Shown here one piece after another: positions 33,769 through 42,496 of a stretch of 64,000 nt of DNA. The first letter of the stretch is position 1. Each line of letters opens with the position of its first letter. This stretch comes from Candidatus Edwardsbacteria bacterium (lineage in GTDB: Bacteria; Edwardsbacteria; AC1; EtOH8), in contig JAVHLB010000003.1 of NCBI GenBank assembly GCA_031082425.1, positions 62,001 through 126,000 of the forward strand, read 5' to 3'. Below the pieces are notes generated by a model. The model saw nothing but the letters and a program-made list of their open reading frames with translations. It did no database searches and was not told the DNA's origin. A program made the position numbers and the translations under genes.

Positions 33769-35181
33769 ATGGACTTAACCACCAAGAAATACCAGAGCAT
33801 TTCCTACATCTCCGGGCCGTTGCTGTTCGTGGACAACGCCAAGGGGCTGTCCTACGGGTCCATAGTGGAGATCGAACTGCCCGACGGCAGCAAAAAGGGC
33901 GGGCAGACCATCGAGGTCTCGGAGAAATACGCCGTGATCCAGGTGTTCGAGGAGACCCGGGGGCTGGACCTGGCCAAGAGCTCGGTCAGCTTAAAAGAAG
34001 ACGTGGCCCGGATTCCGGTGTCGCGCGACATGATCGGCCGGCGCTTCAACGGCCTGGGCGAGCCGATAGACGGCCTGCCGCCCATCATCCCAGAGAAGCG
34101 GCTGGAGATCATCGGTCAGCCCATGAACCCGACCTCCCGGGCCAAGCCGGAGGAGTTCATCCAGACCGGTATCTCCACCATCGACGGCTTCGCCACCCTG
34201 GTGCGGGGCCAAAAACTGCCCATCTTCTCCGGGGCCGGACTGCCGGCCAACGAGATCGCCGCCCAGATCGTCAAGCAGGCCAAGGTGCTGGGGGCCAAGG
34301 AGGAGTTTGCGGTGGTGTTCGCCGCCATGGGCATCACCTCCCGCGAGGCGGCCTTCTTCATCACCGAGTTCGAGGAGTCCGGGGCCCTGGCCAAGACGGT
34401 GGTCTTCATGAACAAGGCCGACGATCCCACCATCGAGCGTATCCTGACCCCGCGCTGCGCCCTGACCTGCGCCGAGCACCTGGCCTATGACCACGGCATG
34501 CAGGTGCTGGTGATCCTGACCGACATGACCAACTACTGCGAAGCCCTGCGCGAGGTGGGCACCGCCCGCGAGGAGATCCCGGGGCGGCGCGGCTATCCCG
34601 GCTACATGTACACCGACCTGGCCCAGATCTATGAGCGGGCCGGCCGCATCCACGGGCGCAAGGGTTCCATCACCCAGATCCCCATCCTGACCATGCCGGA
34701 CGACGACATCACCCACCCCATCGCCGACCTGACCGGATACATCACCGAGGGCCAGCTGGTGCTGTCCCGCCAGCTGCACCGCATCGGCTGCTACCCGCCC
34801 ATCGATCCCCTGCCCTCGCTGTCCCGCCTGATGAACAACGGCATCGGCGAGGGTCACACCCGCAAGGACCACCGGGAGTGGGCCAACCAGCTGTATGCCG
34901 CCTATGCCTCGGGCCGCGACCTGCGCAAGCTGGTGGCCATCATCGGCGAGGAGGCCCTTACCGAGATCGACCGCAAGTACCTCAAGTTCGCCGAGGGTTT
35001 CGAGAAGGTGATGATCAACCAGGGACAGACCGACCGCAGCATCGAGGAGACATTGCAGATCGGCTGGGACCTGATGTCCGAACTGCCGGCCAAGGAGCTA
35101 AAACGCATCAGCAAGGACCACATTCACAAGTATTACCACGGCGAGACCATGGAGAAGATGTACGGCAGGGAAGAACGGTGA
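33769..35181 (+). CDS. ntpB: V-type ATPase subunit B
   Basis: 470 residues. It has the regulatory-subunit fold without a proper P-loop (IFSGAGLPANEIAAQIVKQAK in place of GxxxxGKT), then FVVFAAMGITSREAAFF-like and VLVILTDMTNYCEALREVG, RRGYPGYMYTDLA, and the C-terminal LAKELKRIS-like helix domain. This identifies subunit B, not a catalytic subunit. The Arg finger region PSLSRLMNNGIGEGHTR is present. It is complete and of normal length. Confidence 0.96.
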   Translation: MDLTTKKYQSISYISGPLLFVDNAKGLSYGSIVEIELPDGSKKGGQTIEVSEKYAVIQVFEETRGLDLAKSSVSLKEDVARIPVSRDMIGRRFNGLGEPIDGLPPIIPEKRLEIIGQPMNPTSRAKPEEFIQTGISTIDGFATLVRGQKLPIFSGAGLPANEIAAQIVKQAKVLGAKEEFAVVFAAMGITSREAAFFITEFEESGALAKTVVFMNKADDPTIERILTPRCALTCAEHLAYDHGMQVLVILTDMTNYCEALREVGTAREEIPGRRGYPGYMYTDLAQIYERAGRIHGRKGSITQIPILTMPDDDITHPIADLTGYITEGQLVLSRQLHRIGCYPPIDPLPSLSRLMNNGIGEGHTRKDHREWANQLYAAYASGRDLRKLVAIIGEEALTEIDRKYLKFAEGFEKVMINQGQTDRSIEETLQIGWDLMSELPAKELKRISKDHIHKYYHGETMEKMYGREER

Positions 35182-35230
35182 TTCTAGAATCGTTTTAGGG
35201 TTTCAATTGTGTAATGCAGTTGTGGTTAAA

Positions 35231-36022
35231 ATGAAAACAAGTAGAGTTATCCTTATTGCGGTTTGTGCAACCATCTGTTTGATTTTTGTAGGGTGTGCTG
35301 GGATCAAACCACCTGTGCCCCAAATCCGCGAAGTGGTTTGTACCTCTTCGGAATTCGATAGCGCCTTGGTGCACGTGGCCAATAACCTGAAGCTGCAAAC
35401 TGAGAAGCAAAACGACTCGGTGTACCAGATTACCCAATGGCCTCTAAATGCCTTTGAATCAACGAGAGAAGTAAGATTTTTAACCCGCCGCAGCGGCGAC
35501 AGTCTCAAAATGGTATCAAAAGCTGTGCAGTGGGGTGGTTACGGTAATAGCGGTAAGGCCCCGGCCAATGACTTTGCATATATCACTGTCTCGGCGATGC
35601 AGCAGGAGATCTCCCTTTTACAAAGGGGTCCGATCACTGATCGCCGTTTGCCTAAAAAGTCCAGCGCAAAGGCGTTGGGAATTTCAATGCTGAATCCTGG
35701 TTTAGGCATTATGTATTGTTACAGCAATCCCATGATTCCCAAAAACACGACTTGGACCATGGGGATCGGGTATATTTTATTGGATCTGGACGCTTTGTAT
35801 TTAACGATAAAACCATTTTATTGGCGCAACGAGGTAGATACCACAAAAATGGTTTCTTCGCGGCCTCTGGGCATATTATGCTTGATTTTGGGCAGGGCTT
35901 TAATGTTGGGTGTTATCGGTTTTGATCTCAAGACGCTTAATATGTATGCCGAAACGCCATATTATTTTGATATAAATGAAGTGAATGGTGATATAAACGT
36001 AGGTTACCAATACCATTTCTAG
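35231..36022 (+). CDS. AT-rich hypothetical lipoprotein inserted in the V-ATPase operon
   Basis: About 263 residues from ATG 35231. The signal peptide ends in FVGCAG (lipid Cys near residue 20). Residues 30-150 are mixed strand/helix (REVVCTSSEFDSALVHVANNL, YQITQWPLNAFE, EVRFLTRRSGDSLKMVSKA). The C-terminal half has hydrophobic stretches (MGIGYILLDLDALYLTI, LGILCLILGRALMLGVIGF) and ends VGYQYHF. Composition is more AT-rich than flanking genes. Family not recognised. It lies between ntpB and a conserved envelope protein gene and looks like an insertion. Confidence 0.65.
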   Translation: MKTSRVILIAVCATICLIFVGCAGIKPPVPQIREVVCTSSEFDSALVHVANNLKLQTEKQNDSVYQITQWPLNAFESTREVRFLTRRSGDSLKMVSKAVQWGGYGNSGKAPANDFAYITVSAMQQEISLLQRGPITDRRLPKKSSAKALGISMLNPGLGIMYCYSNPMIPKNTTWTMGIGYILLDLDALYLTIKPFYWRNEVDTTKMVSSRPLGILCLILGRALMLGVIGFDLKTLNMYAETPYYFDINEVNGDINVGYQYHF

Positions 36023-36024
36023 TA

Positions 36025-36912
36025 ATGAGGAAATTAATGAAGAGAAGAAATCTTATATCAATATGCGCCGGCATTTTTTACATCTTTACTGTGTTACTAC
36101 TAGTTTCTCCAGCTACTGCCGAGACCCTGGACGTCACCATCAAGGGCCTGGACGACGGCAAGAAGACCTCCCGCCAGCAGGATTACAAGCAGGCGGTGCT
36201 GGACGCCAAGCGCCAGGCCATCGAGCAGGCCGGGGTGACGGTGGAATCGAAGTCAACAGTAAAGAACGCCGTTCTGCAGGAGGATTTCATAGAATCCAAC
36301 GCCAAGGCGGTCCTGCTGCCCGGTTTCCAGATCATGGACATCGGCTACCTGCAGGACGGCACCTATCAGATAGTGCTCACCGGCAAGGTTCAGGTCCAGC
36401 CCAAGCAATCATCTTCCGAGGCCGACAGCGGGGTCCTGCTTTTATTGATGAACATCTACAGCGTGCCGGTGACCTTCCAGCTGGACGGCCGGCCGCTGGA
36501 CGCCGGCGGCAGATTCACCGCCCTGGTGGCGATGAAGGATAGCACGGATTTTTCCCTCCTGCCCAATATCAGGGAAGTGAAGAAAAGATACAACAACCTG
36601 CCCAAGCATTTTCTCTATCTGTTAAAACTTCCGGCCGGCCGGCACAGCATCAGGATCACAGCCAGCATCATTGACGGCAGGGGATTGGATCCCAACGGGA
36701 ACCTGGTCGAAGCGGAAATACTACCGGGGAAGACCACCATCTATGAATATCGGGCTGACCCGGAATACAGTTTTGCCTCGGCCGACAGCGATTTCGTATT
36801 TGAAAAGCTGGAAGCAAATAAAAAACCGGCCGATACCACTTCCGCCTATCGCCAAAAATTGCGGCAGGAGGTAGCCAAAAAGCACCAAGAGCTGACCGGC
36901 TTCGAATTTTAA
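36025..36912 (+). CDS. Exported protein with LPP20/FlgT-N-like domain
   Basis: 295 residues. Signal peptide (ISICAGIFYIFTVLLLVSPATAET). Residues about 28-130 carry ARRQAIEQAG-type sequence (YKQAVLDAKRQAIEQAGVTVESKSTVKNAVLQEDFIESNAKAVLLPGF...GTYQIVLTGKVQV), the pattern of the LPP20/FlgT N-terminal domain. The rest is beta-rich (VPVTFQLDGRPLDAGGRF, PAGRHSIRITASIIDG). Periplasmic. The first 90 bases are AT-rich like the upstream lipoprotein gene whereas the body is GC-rich, so the composition boundary falls inside this gene's signal-peptide region. Confidence 0.7.
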   Translation: MRKLMKRRNLISICAGIFYIFTVLLLVSPATAETLDVTIKGLDDGKKTSRQQDYKQAVLDAKRQAIEQAGVTVESKSTVKNAVLQEDFIESNAKAVLLPGFQIMDIGYLQDGTYQIVLTGKVQVQPKQSSSEADSGVLLLLMNIYSVPVTFQLDGRPLDAGGRFTALVAMKDSTDFSLLPNIREVKKRYNNLPKHFLYLLKLPAGRHSIRITASIIDGRGLDPNGNLVEAEILPGKTTIYEYRADPEYSFASADSDFVFEKLEANKKPADTTSAYRQKLRQEVAKKHQELTGFEF

Positions 36913-36941
36913 AACATAGATCATAAACGCAGCACCGGACC

Positions 36942-38393
36942 ATGAGCATAACTCCCATCCTGGTCGCCAAGGGGGAAAAAGAGCTTTTTCTGCTTCCCCA
37001 GATGGCCAACCGCCACGGCCTGATAGCCGGGGCCACCGGCACCGGCAAGACCGTCACCCTGCAGGTGCTGGCCCAGAGCTTCAGCCGGATCGGGGTGCCG
37101 GTCTTCATGGCCGACGTCAAGGGCGACCTGGCGGGGCTCAGCCAGCCGGGAGCTTCGAACCCCAAGATCGACCAACGGCTTAAAAAACTCGGCCTGGAAG
37201 GATTCCAGTTTTCGGCCAGCCCGGTGGCTTGCTGGGACGTGTTCGGAGTCTCGGGCCATCCAGTAAGGACCACGGTGTCGGAGATGGGCCCGCTGCTGCT
37301 GTCCCGCCTGTTGAACCTGAACGAGATCCAGAGCGGCGTCCTTTCGCTGGTGTTCAGGATCGCCGACGATGACGGACTGCTGCTGCTGGACATGAAGGAC
37401 CTGCGGTCCATGCTCCAATATGCCGGCGATCACGCCTCGGAGTTCACCACCGAATACGGAAAGATCTCGGCGGCCAGCATCGGCGCCATCCAGCGGGCCT
37501 TGCTGGCCCTGGAGGAGCAGGGGGCCGATAAATTGTTCGGCGAACCGGCCCTCGATCTGGACGATATCATCCAGACCGATCCCCAGGGGCGGGGGGTGGT
37601 CAACATCCTGTCGGCCGACCGGCTGATGAATTCGCCAAAAACCTACGCCACCTTTTTGCTGTGGATCCTGTCGGAGCTGTTTGAGCAGCTGCCCGAGGTG
37701 GGCGACCTGCCCAAACCCAAACTGGTCTTTTTCTTTGACGAGGCCCACCTGTTGTTCAACGACGCCCCGGAGGCCCTGTTGGAGAAGATCGAGCAGGTGG
37801 TGCGGCTGATCCGCTCCAAGGGGGTGGGGGTTTATTTCATCACCCAGAATTCCAGCGACCTCCCCGACCAGATCCTGGGCCAGCTGGGCAACCGGGTGCA
37901 GCATGCCTTAAGGGCCTTCAGCGCCAACGACCAGAAAGCGATCAGGGCCGCGGCCCAGACCTTCCGCCTGAACCCCAAGCTGGACATCGAACAGGCCATC
38001 ACCCAGCTGGAGGTGGGCGAGGCCCTGATATCATTTTTGGAGGAAAAAGGCAGCCCGGCCATAGCGGAACGGGCCCTGATCCTTCCACCCTCCGGCCAGA
38101 TCGGTCCGATCACCGCCGAACAGAGGGACCGGTTGATAAAAGGTTCGGTGCTGTTCGGCCATTACGAAAAGGACATCGACCGGGAGTCGGCCTATGAGAT
38201 GCTGAAGGCCAAGGCCATGCGGGTGCAGCAGGCGGCCCCTGCCCCGGGGACAAAACCGGCCGGCCGCCAGCGCCAGGGCCTGGGAGAGGCCATGGTCAAA
38301 AGCGCCGCCCGGGCCGCCGCCAGCCAGGCGGGAAGGGCCATCATCAGGGGAGTGCTGGGATCGTTGTTCGGCGGCAAAAAGGGTTTGTTCTAA
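36942..38393 (+). CDS. HerA-like (YjgR/DUF853) ATPase
   Basis: 483 residues. Walker A GATGTGKTVT is near residue 30, followed by VFMADVKGDLAGLSQPG, a typical DUF853 segment. Walker B is KLVFFFDEAHLLF, and there are VRLIRSKGVGVYFITQNSSDLPDQILGQLGNRVQHALRAF and a C-terminal Gly/Ala-rich tail. It belongs to the HerA/FtsK-like hexameric ATPases; the cellular role of YjgR proteins is not established. It lies between an envelope protein gene and subunit D of the V-ATPase. Confidence 0.9.
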   Translation: MSITPILVAKGEKELFLLPQMANRHGLIAGATGTGKTVTLQVLAQSFSRIGVPVFMADVKGDLAGLSQPGASNPKIDQRLKKLGLEGFQFSASPVACWDVFGVSGHPVRTTVSEMGPLLLSRLLNLNEIQSGVLSLVFRIADDDGLLLLDMKDLRSMLQYAGDHASEFTTEYGKISAASIGAIQRALLALEEQGADKLFGEPALDLDDIIQTDPQGRGVVNILSADRLMNSPKTYATFLLWILSELFEQLPEVGDLPKPKLVFFFDEAHLLFNDAPEALLEKIEQVVRLIRSKGVGVYFITQNSSDLPDQILGQLGNRVQHALRAFSANDQKAIRAAAQTFRLNPKLDIEQAITQLEVGEALISFLEEKGSPAIAERALILPPSGQIGPITAEQRDRLIKGSVLFGHYEKDIDRESAYEMLKAKAMRVQQAAPAPGTKPAGRQRQGLGEAMVKSAARAAASQAGRAIIRGVLGSLFGGKKGLF

Positions 38394-38424
38394 AATTTGA
38401 AATTATAAGCAAAATTTGCATCAG

Positions 38425-39048
38425 ATGGAAAACGTATCGCCAACCAGGATGAACCTGCTGGCCCGAAAGGCCCAGGTATCATTGGCCAAACAGGGGGTGG
38501 ACCTGCTGAAGAAGAAACGCGACGCCCTGGTGGCGGAGTTCTTCGGCGTGGTCCGGAACACGCTGGAATCGCGCAACAAGCTTAACGCGGCGGCCCAGGA
38601 GGCCGTCAATCAGTTGAACATTGCGGCCTCCATAGAGGGCAAGCCCCTGCTGGAATCGGCGGCCCTGGCCGGCAAGCGCCAGGTGATGCTGCAGGTGGCG
38701 GAGAAGAACGTCTGGGGCATCAAGATCCCCGAGGTCTCCACCGCCCATAGCCTGAAAAGGGACCCCTTCCAGAGAGGGTACAACGCCGCCACCGCCCCGG
38801 GCCGGGTGATAAAGACCGCCGATAATTTCGAGGAGATGATCGACCTGCTGGTGGAGGTGGCCGGGCGGGAGACCCGCCTGAAAAAACTGGGCCAGGAGAT
38901 AAAGAAGACCACCCGCCGGGTCAACGCCCTGGAACAGATCGTGATCCCCCGGCTGTACCGCCAGATGGCCTACATCAAAAGCGTCCTGGAGCAGAGGGAG
39001 AGGGAGGATGTCTTCCGGCTCAAACTGATAAAGAACAAAGGCGAATGA
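38425..39048 (+). CDS. ntpD: V-type ATPase subunit D (central stalk)
   Basis: About 207 residues from ATG 38425 (an in-frame TTG at 38416 has no better support). It begins VSPTRMNLLARKAQVSLAKQGVDLLKKKRDAL, the family N-terminus. Long antiparallel helices follow, then the C-terminal TTRRVNALEQIVIPRLYRQMAYIKSVLEQREREDVFRLKLIK, the strongest D-subunit signature. It completes the ATPase set far downstream of B. Its stop overlaps the following lipoprotein start (ATGA). Confidence 0.93.
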   Translation: MENVSPTRMNLLARKAQVSLAKQGVDLLKKKRDALVAEFFGVVRNTLESRNKLNAAAQEAVNQLNIAASIEGKPLLESAALAGKRQVMLQVAEKNVWGIKIPEVSTAHSLKRDPFQRGYNAATAPGRVIKTADNFEEMIDLLVEVAGRETRLKKLGQEIKKTTRRVNALEQIVIPRLYRQMAYIKSVLEQREREDVFRLKLIKNKGE

Positions 39049-39704
39049 GACAGGTTCGCCTTTGTTCCCGTCTGCTGGCAGGCCTTTCCTGCTGGCTTTT
39101 TTTATCCGGCTGCGTTTCGGTGGAGGTCCAGACCAAGGCCGGCCGGGACCTCTCGGGCAGCCGGACCTATAGGATAACACTGGAGCCCATGCTGGCCAGG
39201 TTTTACCGGGCGGGGGCCTCGGCCAAAATGTTCGATCTCCCCGGGCAGGACCTGGAGAAGCAAAAAGGCGTCAGCGCCGTCTCCAAGCAGGAGATCCCGG
39301 GAGAGGACGGATCGCTGGAGCTGGTGTGGTCCTACCGTTCATCCCGTTTGGATGATTTCTCCAGCCAAACCGACACCGTGATCTTCTCCAAGAGGGCCGT
39401 CAAATGGTGGATATATTACAGCTATTACGAACGCTACCTGCCCCGCCGGGACACCAGCAACCTGCCGGCCGCCGGAGGCACCTGGATCAAGAACAGCCTG
39501 ACCCTGCCGGGGCAGGTATATTCCAGCAACGGGGACTCGTTATCGGGCTCCCGGGTCGTCTGGCTGCGGCCCATGGATGCTTCGGCCCGGGGCGGGCTGG
39601 TGATGACCGCCCAGAGCCGGGAGATCAACCCCCTGCTGCTGGTTTTATTGCCGGTCCTTCTGGGCCTCATCTGTTACCTCCTGCTGAAGCCCCGGATAAA
39701 ATAA
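39045..39704 (+). CDS. Hypothetical lipoprotein with C-terminal membrane anchor
   Basis: 219 residues. Lipoprotein signal (LLAGLSCWLFLSGCVSV). The middle is beta-rich (SRTYRITLEPMLARFYRAGASAKMF, VSAVSKQEIPGEDGSLELVWSYRSSRLDDFSS, KRAVKWWIYYSYYERYLPR). A hydrophobic helix closes the protein (LLLVLLPVLLGLICYLLLKPRIK). It is translationally coupled to ntpD by an ATGA overlap. Family unknown. Confidence 0.65.
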   Translation: MRQVRLCSRLLAGLSCWLFLSGCVSVEVQTKAGRDLSGSRTYRITLEPMLARFYRAGASAKMFDLPGQDLEKQKGVSAVSKQEIPGEDGSLELVWSYRSSRLDDFSSQTDTVIFSKRAVKWWIYYSYYERYLPRRDTSNLPAAGGTWIKNSLTLPGQVYSSNGDSLSGSRVVWLRPMDASARGGLVMTAQSREINPLLLVLLPVLLGLICYLLLKPRIK

Positions 39705-39730
39705 GCCAAAAAATTATTCTCCGGCGGCAC

Positions 39731-39759
39731 TTGATAATACGATCAAAATCAATTAAACT
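39731..39759 (+). promoter_or_regulatory. Possible promoter for the GWxTD gene pair
   Basis: TTGATA (39731-39736) and TAAACT (39754-39759), 17-base spacer. The predicted transcript start falls almost on ATG 39766, implying a very short leader; no Shine-Dalgarno is seen. Confidence 0.4.
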
Positions 39760-39765
39760 GAAACG

Positions 39766-41031
39766 ATGAGAATAAAACCCAAGTATATCATGGTCCTCCT
39801 TGGTTCTCTGTTCATTGCCGTTCCATCTGCCGGGGCCATGGGCCGCCGGCCGGAGATGATGACCGAGTACACCGAGGCCAGCCAGGGATCCCTGAGATTC
39901 TACCTGCAGAGGGTCCTGTTCCGGGACAGCCTGGGGCGGAGCAACATTGAATTCTCCTATTCGCTGGCCATGGACCAGCTGCAGTTCATAGCCGAGGGGG
40001 AAAATTACCAAGCGGGCTATGCCATCTCCGTGATCATCTATGACCAGGACGGCCAGCAAACAGCCGGCGATAGCTGGGAGAGGACGGTTAAGATCCCAAA
40101 TTATCACCAGCTGCAGAGAGGCGACAGCATTTTGGCCGACACCCTGATCCTGCCGCTGCCCCCCGGCGGGTACCGGGCCAAGATAACCTGCCGGGATGAA
40201 AATTCGGACCGGATGGGCCAATTCGACCAGCAGTTGACGGTCCCGTTCCTTTCCAGCGGTAATTATATCGGCGGGGTGAAGTTTGAGCGCGACTACCACG
40301 GCAGCCTGATCCCCTGGCCCAATCGGATATACGGCGATGGCGCCGGGCCGATAATATTCCGGGTGGATCTATATCACCAAGGGTCCGACAGCCTGGACTT
40401 GAAAGCCAGCCTCAGCGATCCCCGGACCCAGAAGACGGTCTGGCAGAAGACCCAGGGGATCACCGATCGGCCTGGCCGCGAGGCCCGAACGATCATCCCG
40501 GTCGACAGCTTTCCGGACGGCAACTACCGGCTGGGCCTGGTTATTAGCGACCATAAAAAAAACCTGCTATGGCAGAGCCAGTATCAGGTGATGGTACAGA
40601 ACCCGGCCTTGCTTACCAGGGGCGATTTCGAGGAAAAGATCGCCCAGGTGGAATATATTTCCAGGCGAAGCGAATTCGACAGTCTGAGGAAGGCCGGACC
40701 CGAACAGCGGGACAGCCTGTGGAAAACCTTTTGGAAGTCCCGCGATCCCACTCCGGACACCGACAAGAACGAATACCGCGATGCCTATTATGAGAAGATC
40801 AACTACGCCAACAGCAACTTCGGCTCCAGCATCAGGCCCGGCTGGAGAACCGACATGGGGCGGATATACATTAAATACGGACAGCCCGACGAGACCGAGA
40901 AGCATCCCTTTGAAATCGATTCCCCGCCCTATGAGACATGGTATTATTACCAGGAGGGGCTGAAGATAATTTTCCTGGACCGCCACGGGTTCGGGGATTA
41001 CCGGATAGTTTACGCTAACAAGGAGATCTAG
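39766..41031 (+). CDS. GWxTD-domain protein, exported
   Basis: 421 residues with a signal peptide (MVLLGSLFIAVPSAGAMG). Residues 40-270 are beta-sandwich-like segments. The last 140 residues hold the GWxTD domain: LRKAGPEQRDSLWKTFWKSRDPTPDTDKNEYRDAYYEKINYANSNF, then PGWRTDMGRIYIKYGQPDE and WYYYQEGLKIIFLDRHGFGDYRIVY. GWxTD proteins are typical of Bacteroidota-like and related candidate phyla; their function is unknown. A paralogue follows after 2 bases. Confidence 0.85.
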   Translation: MRIKPKYIMVLLGSLFIAVPSAGAMGRRPEMMTEYTEASQGSLRFYLQRVLFRDSLGRSNIEFSYSLAMDQLQFIAEGENYQAGYAISVIIYDQDGQQTAGDSWERTVKIPNYHQLQRGDSILADTLILPLPPGGYRAKITCRDENSDRMGQFDQQLTVPFLSSGNYIGGVKFERDYHGSLIPWPNRIYGDGAGPIIFRVDLYHQGSDSLDLKASLSDPRTQKTVWQKTQGITDRPGREARTIIPVDSFPDGNYRLGLVISDHKKNLLWQSQYQVMVQNPALLTRGDFEEKIAQVEYISRRSEFDSLRKAGPEQRDSLWKTFWKSRDPTPDTDKNEYRDAYYEKINYANSNFGSSIRPGWRTDMGRIYIKYGQPDETEKHPFEIDSPPYETWYYYQEGLKIIFLDRHGFGDYRIVYANKEI

Positions 41032-41033
41032 AA

Positions 41034-42398
41034 ATGAGGCAGATCAAAATTGCCGCCTGGGCCGCTGGTGTTCTGATTCTCTTTTCCGGCCTGGCCGGGG
41101 CCTTTCCCCTAAAATCCAAAGGAACGCTGGAATTCTGGGTGGATGGGGCGTCCTTTGCCAGCGACAGCGGCCAGACCTGGCAGGAGATCTACTGGAGCAT
41201 AAGGGCCGGCGACTTTACGGCCAGGGACACCCTGGGGCGGAAAATGGCACTCTTCCGGACGGAGATACTGCTTAAAGACCAGAAAGGCACCCTGGTGCTG
41301 AGAGAAGGCTGGAATTCATTGTCCCCCATGCCCACCGAGCAGATGCTGAAGCAGAAGGATATGGTGATGCTGGACCAGGTCGAGGCCCGGAGGCTGAAAC
41401 CAGGCAGTTATAATTTGCTTATGACCATCACCGACCTGGCCGGGGGAAAACAGGGCCTGGTGGACACTATTTTCGATGTGCCGGGATACGGGGATCTGGG
41501 CCTCAGCCATATAGAGCTGTCCTCCGGCATCGCAGTTGACTCCAGTCCGGGCCGGTTTAAAAAAGGGTCACTGACGGTAAAACCCTGGCCCAGCAGGGTC
41601 TTTGACGATGAATTGTATTATTATTATGAGATCTACAACCTGGCGGCAGCTGTCGACACTCTGAACAAAAGGTATCTTAGGGTTTTATATTTTTCGGAAA
41701 AGGACCCTGCCCAGAAGATCATCAGCCACAAGGAGATTGCAGCGATCCCCGGCCCGCTGTCCGACTATGGAGGCCTGAGGATCGACGATCTGCCGGAGGG
41801 ACGGTATCGTTTACGGGCTCAGCTGATCGAGGGTTCCAGGATCCTAGCCAGCAGCTACGTCAATTTTGAGATCACCCACCCCGGGATGGTTATGCTGGCT
41901 GAAAAGGAGAAGATCGCCGGGGAGATCGCCCAGATGGAGCGGGACGGCGGGGGTTATTCCGCCCGGATAGAACATATCGGGGTCAAGCAACAGATCGATC
42001 TGCTGAGCAAGCTTGATGAGAACGGCAAAAAAGAATTGTTGAGAAGATTCTGGAAACAACGCGACCCGGTTCCGGAAACAAAAGAAAATGAGGCGCTGAT
42101 CGCCCATGCCCAACGCTGCAGATATGCCGATCAGAATTTTACCGAAAACTTTGCCGGCGGCCTTAAAGGCAGCCAGACCGAAAGAGGACGGATCTATATC
42201 AAATACGGCCCCTGGGACGACCGGGAGATCACCACCAACGCCCTCCAGAACCGGCCTCATGACATCTGGAGCTATGATAACGGGAGGAAGTTCATCTTCT
42301 TTGATAAGGCGGGAATTGGCAAATTCGAGCTGATTTATTCCAAAACTTCCGAGGAGAAGACCGACCCCGAGTATCGGCAATATATCAGTGATTTTTGA
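41034..42398 (+). CDS. GWxTD-domain protein, exported (diverged paralogue)
   Basis: 454 residues, signal peptide (AAGVLILFSGLAGAFP). It has the same plan as its upstream neighbour: beta-rich N-terminal region, then LSKLDENGKKELLRRFWKQRDPVPETKENEALIAHAQRCRYADQNF and a GWxTD-like site. Here the tryptophan motif is altered (GSQTERGRIYIKYGPWDD). WSYDNGRKFIFFDKAGIGKFELIYS closes the domain. Two paired GWxTD genes probably make a two-subunit envelope complex. A terminator follows. Confidence 0.8.
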   Translation: MRQIKIAAWAAGVLILFSGLAGAFPLKSKGTLEFWVDGASFASDSGQTWQEIYWSIRAGDFTARDTLGRKMALFRTEILLKDQKGTLVLREGWNSLSPMPTEQMLKQKDMVMLDQVEARRLKPGSYNLLMTITDLAGGKQGLVDTIFDVPGYGDLGLSHIELSSGIAVDSSPGRFKKGSLTVKPWPSRVFDDELYYYYEIYNLAAAVDTLNKRYLRVLYFSEKDPAQKIISHKEIAAIPGPLSDYGGLRIDDLPEGRYRLRAQLIEGSRILASSYVNFEITHPGMVMLAEKEKIAGEIAQMERDGGGYSARIEHIGVKQQIDLLSKLDENGKKELLRRFWKQRDPVPETKENEALIAHAQRCRYADQNFTENFAGGLKGSQTERGRIYIKYGPWDDREITTNALQNRPHDIWSYDNGRKFIFFDKAGIGKFELIYSKTSEEKTDPEYRQYISDF

Positions 42399-42410
42399 GT
42401 TGTCTTTTTA

Positions 42411-42442
42411 AAAAGGGCCTCCCGGGGAGAGGCTCTTTTTTA
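42411..42442 (+). terminator. Rho-independent terminator
   Basis: AAAAGGGCCTC (42411-42421) pairs with GAGGCTCTTTT (42429-42439, one G-T pair) around CCGGGGA, running into T. It ends the GWxTD transcript. Confidence 0.85.
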
Positions 42443-42443
42443 T

Positions 42444-42472
42444 TTGACTTCTTGATGACTTTGGGCTAAAAT
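42444..42472 (+). promoter_or_regulatory. Promoter of the hut operon
   Basis: TTGACT (42444-42449) and TAAAAT (42467-42472), spacer 17, immediately after the terminator. The leader to ATG 42497 is only about 18 bases with no clear Shine-Dalgarno. No HutC/HutP-type operator was recognised. Confidence 0.6.
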
Positions 42473-42496
42473 AATTAATTAACCTATATCAGTAAA

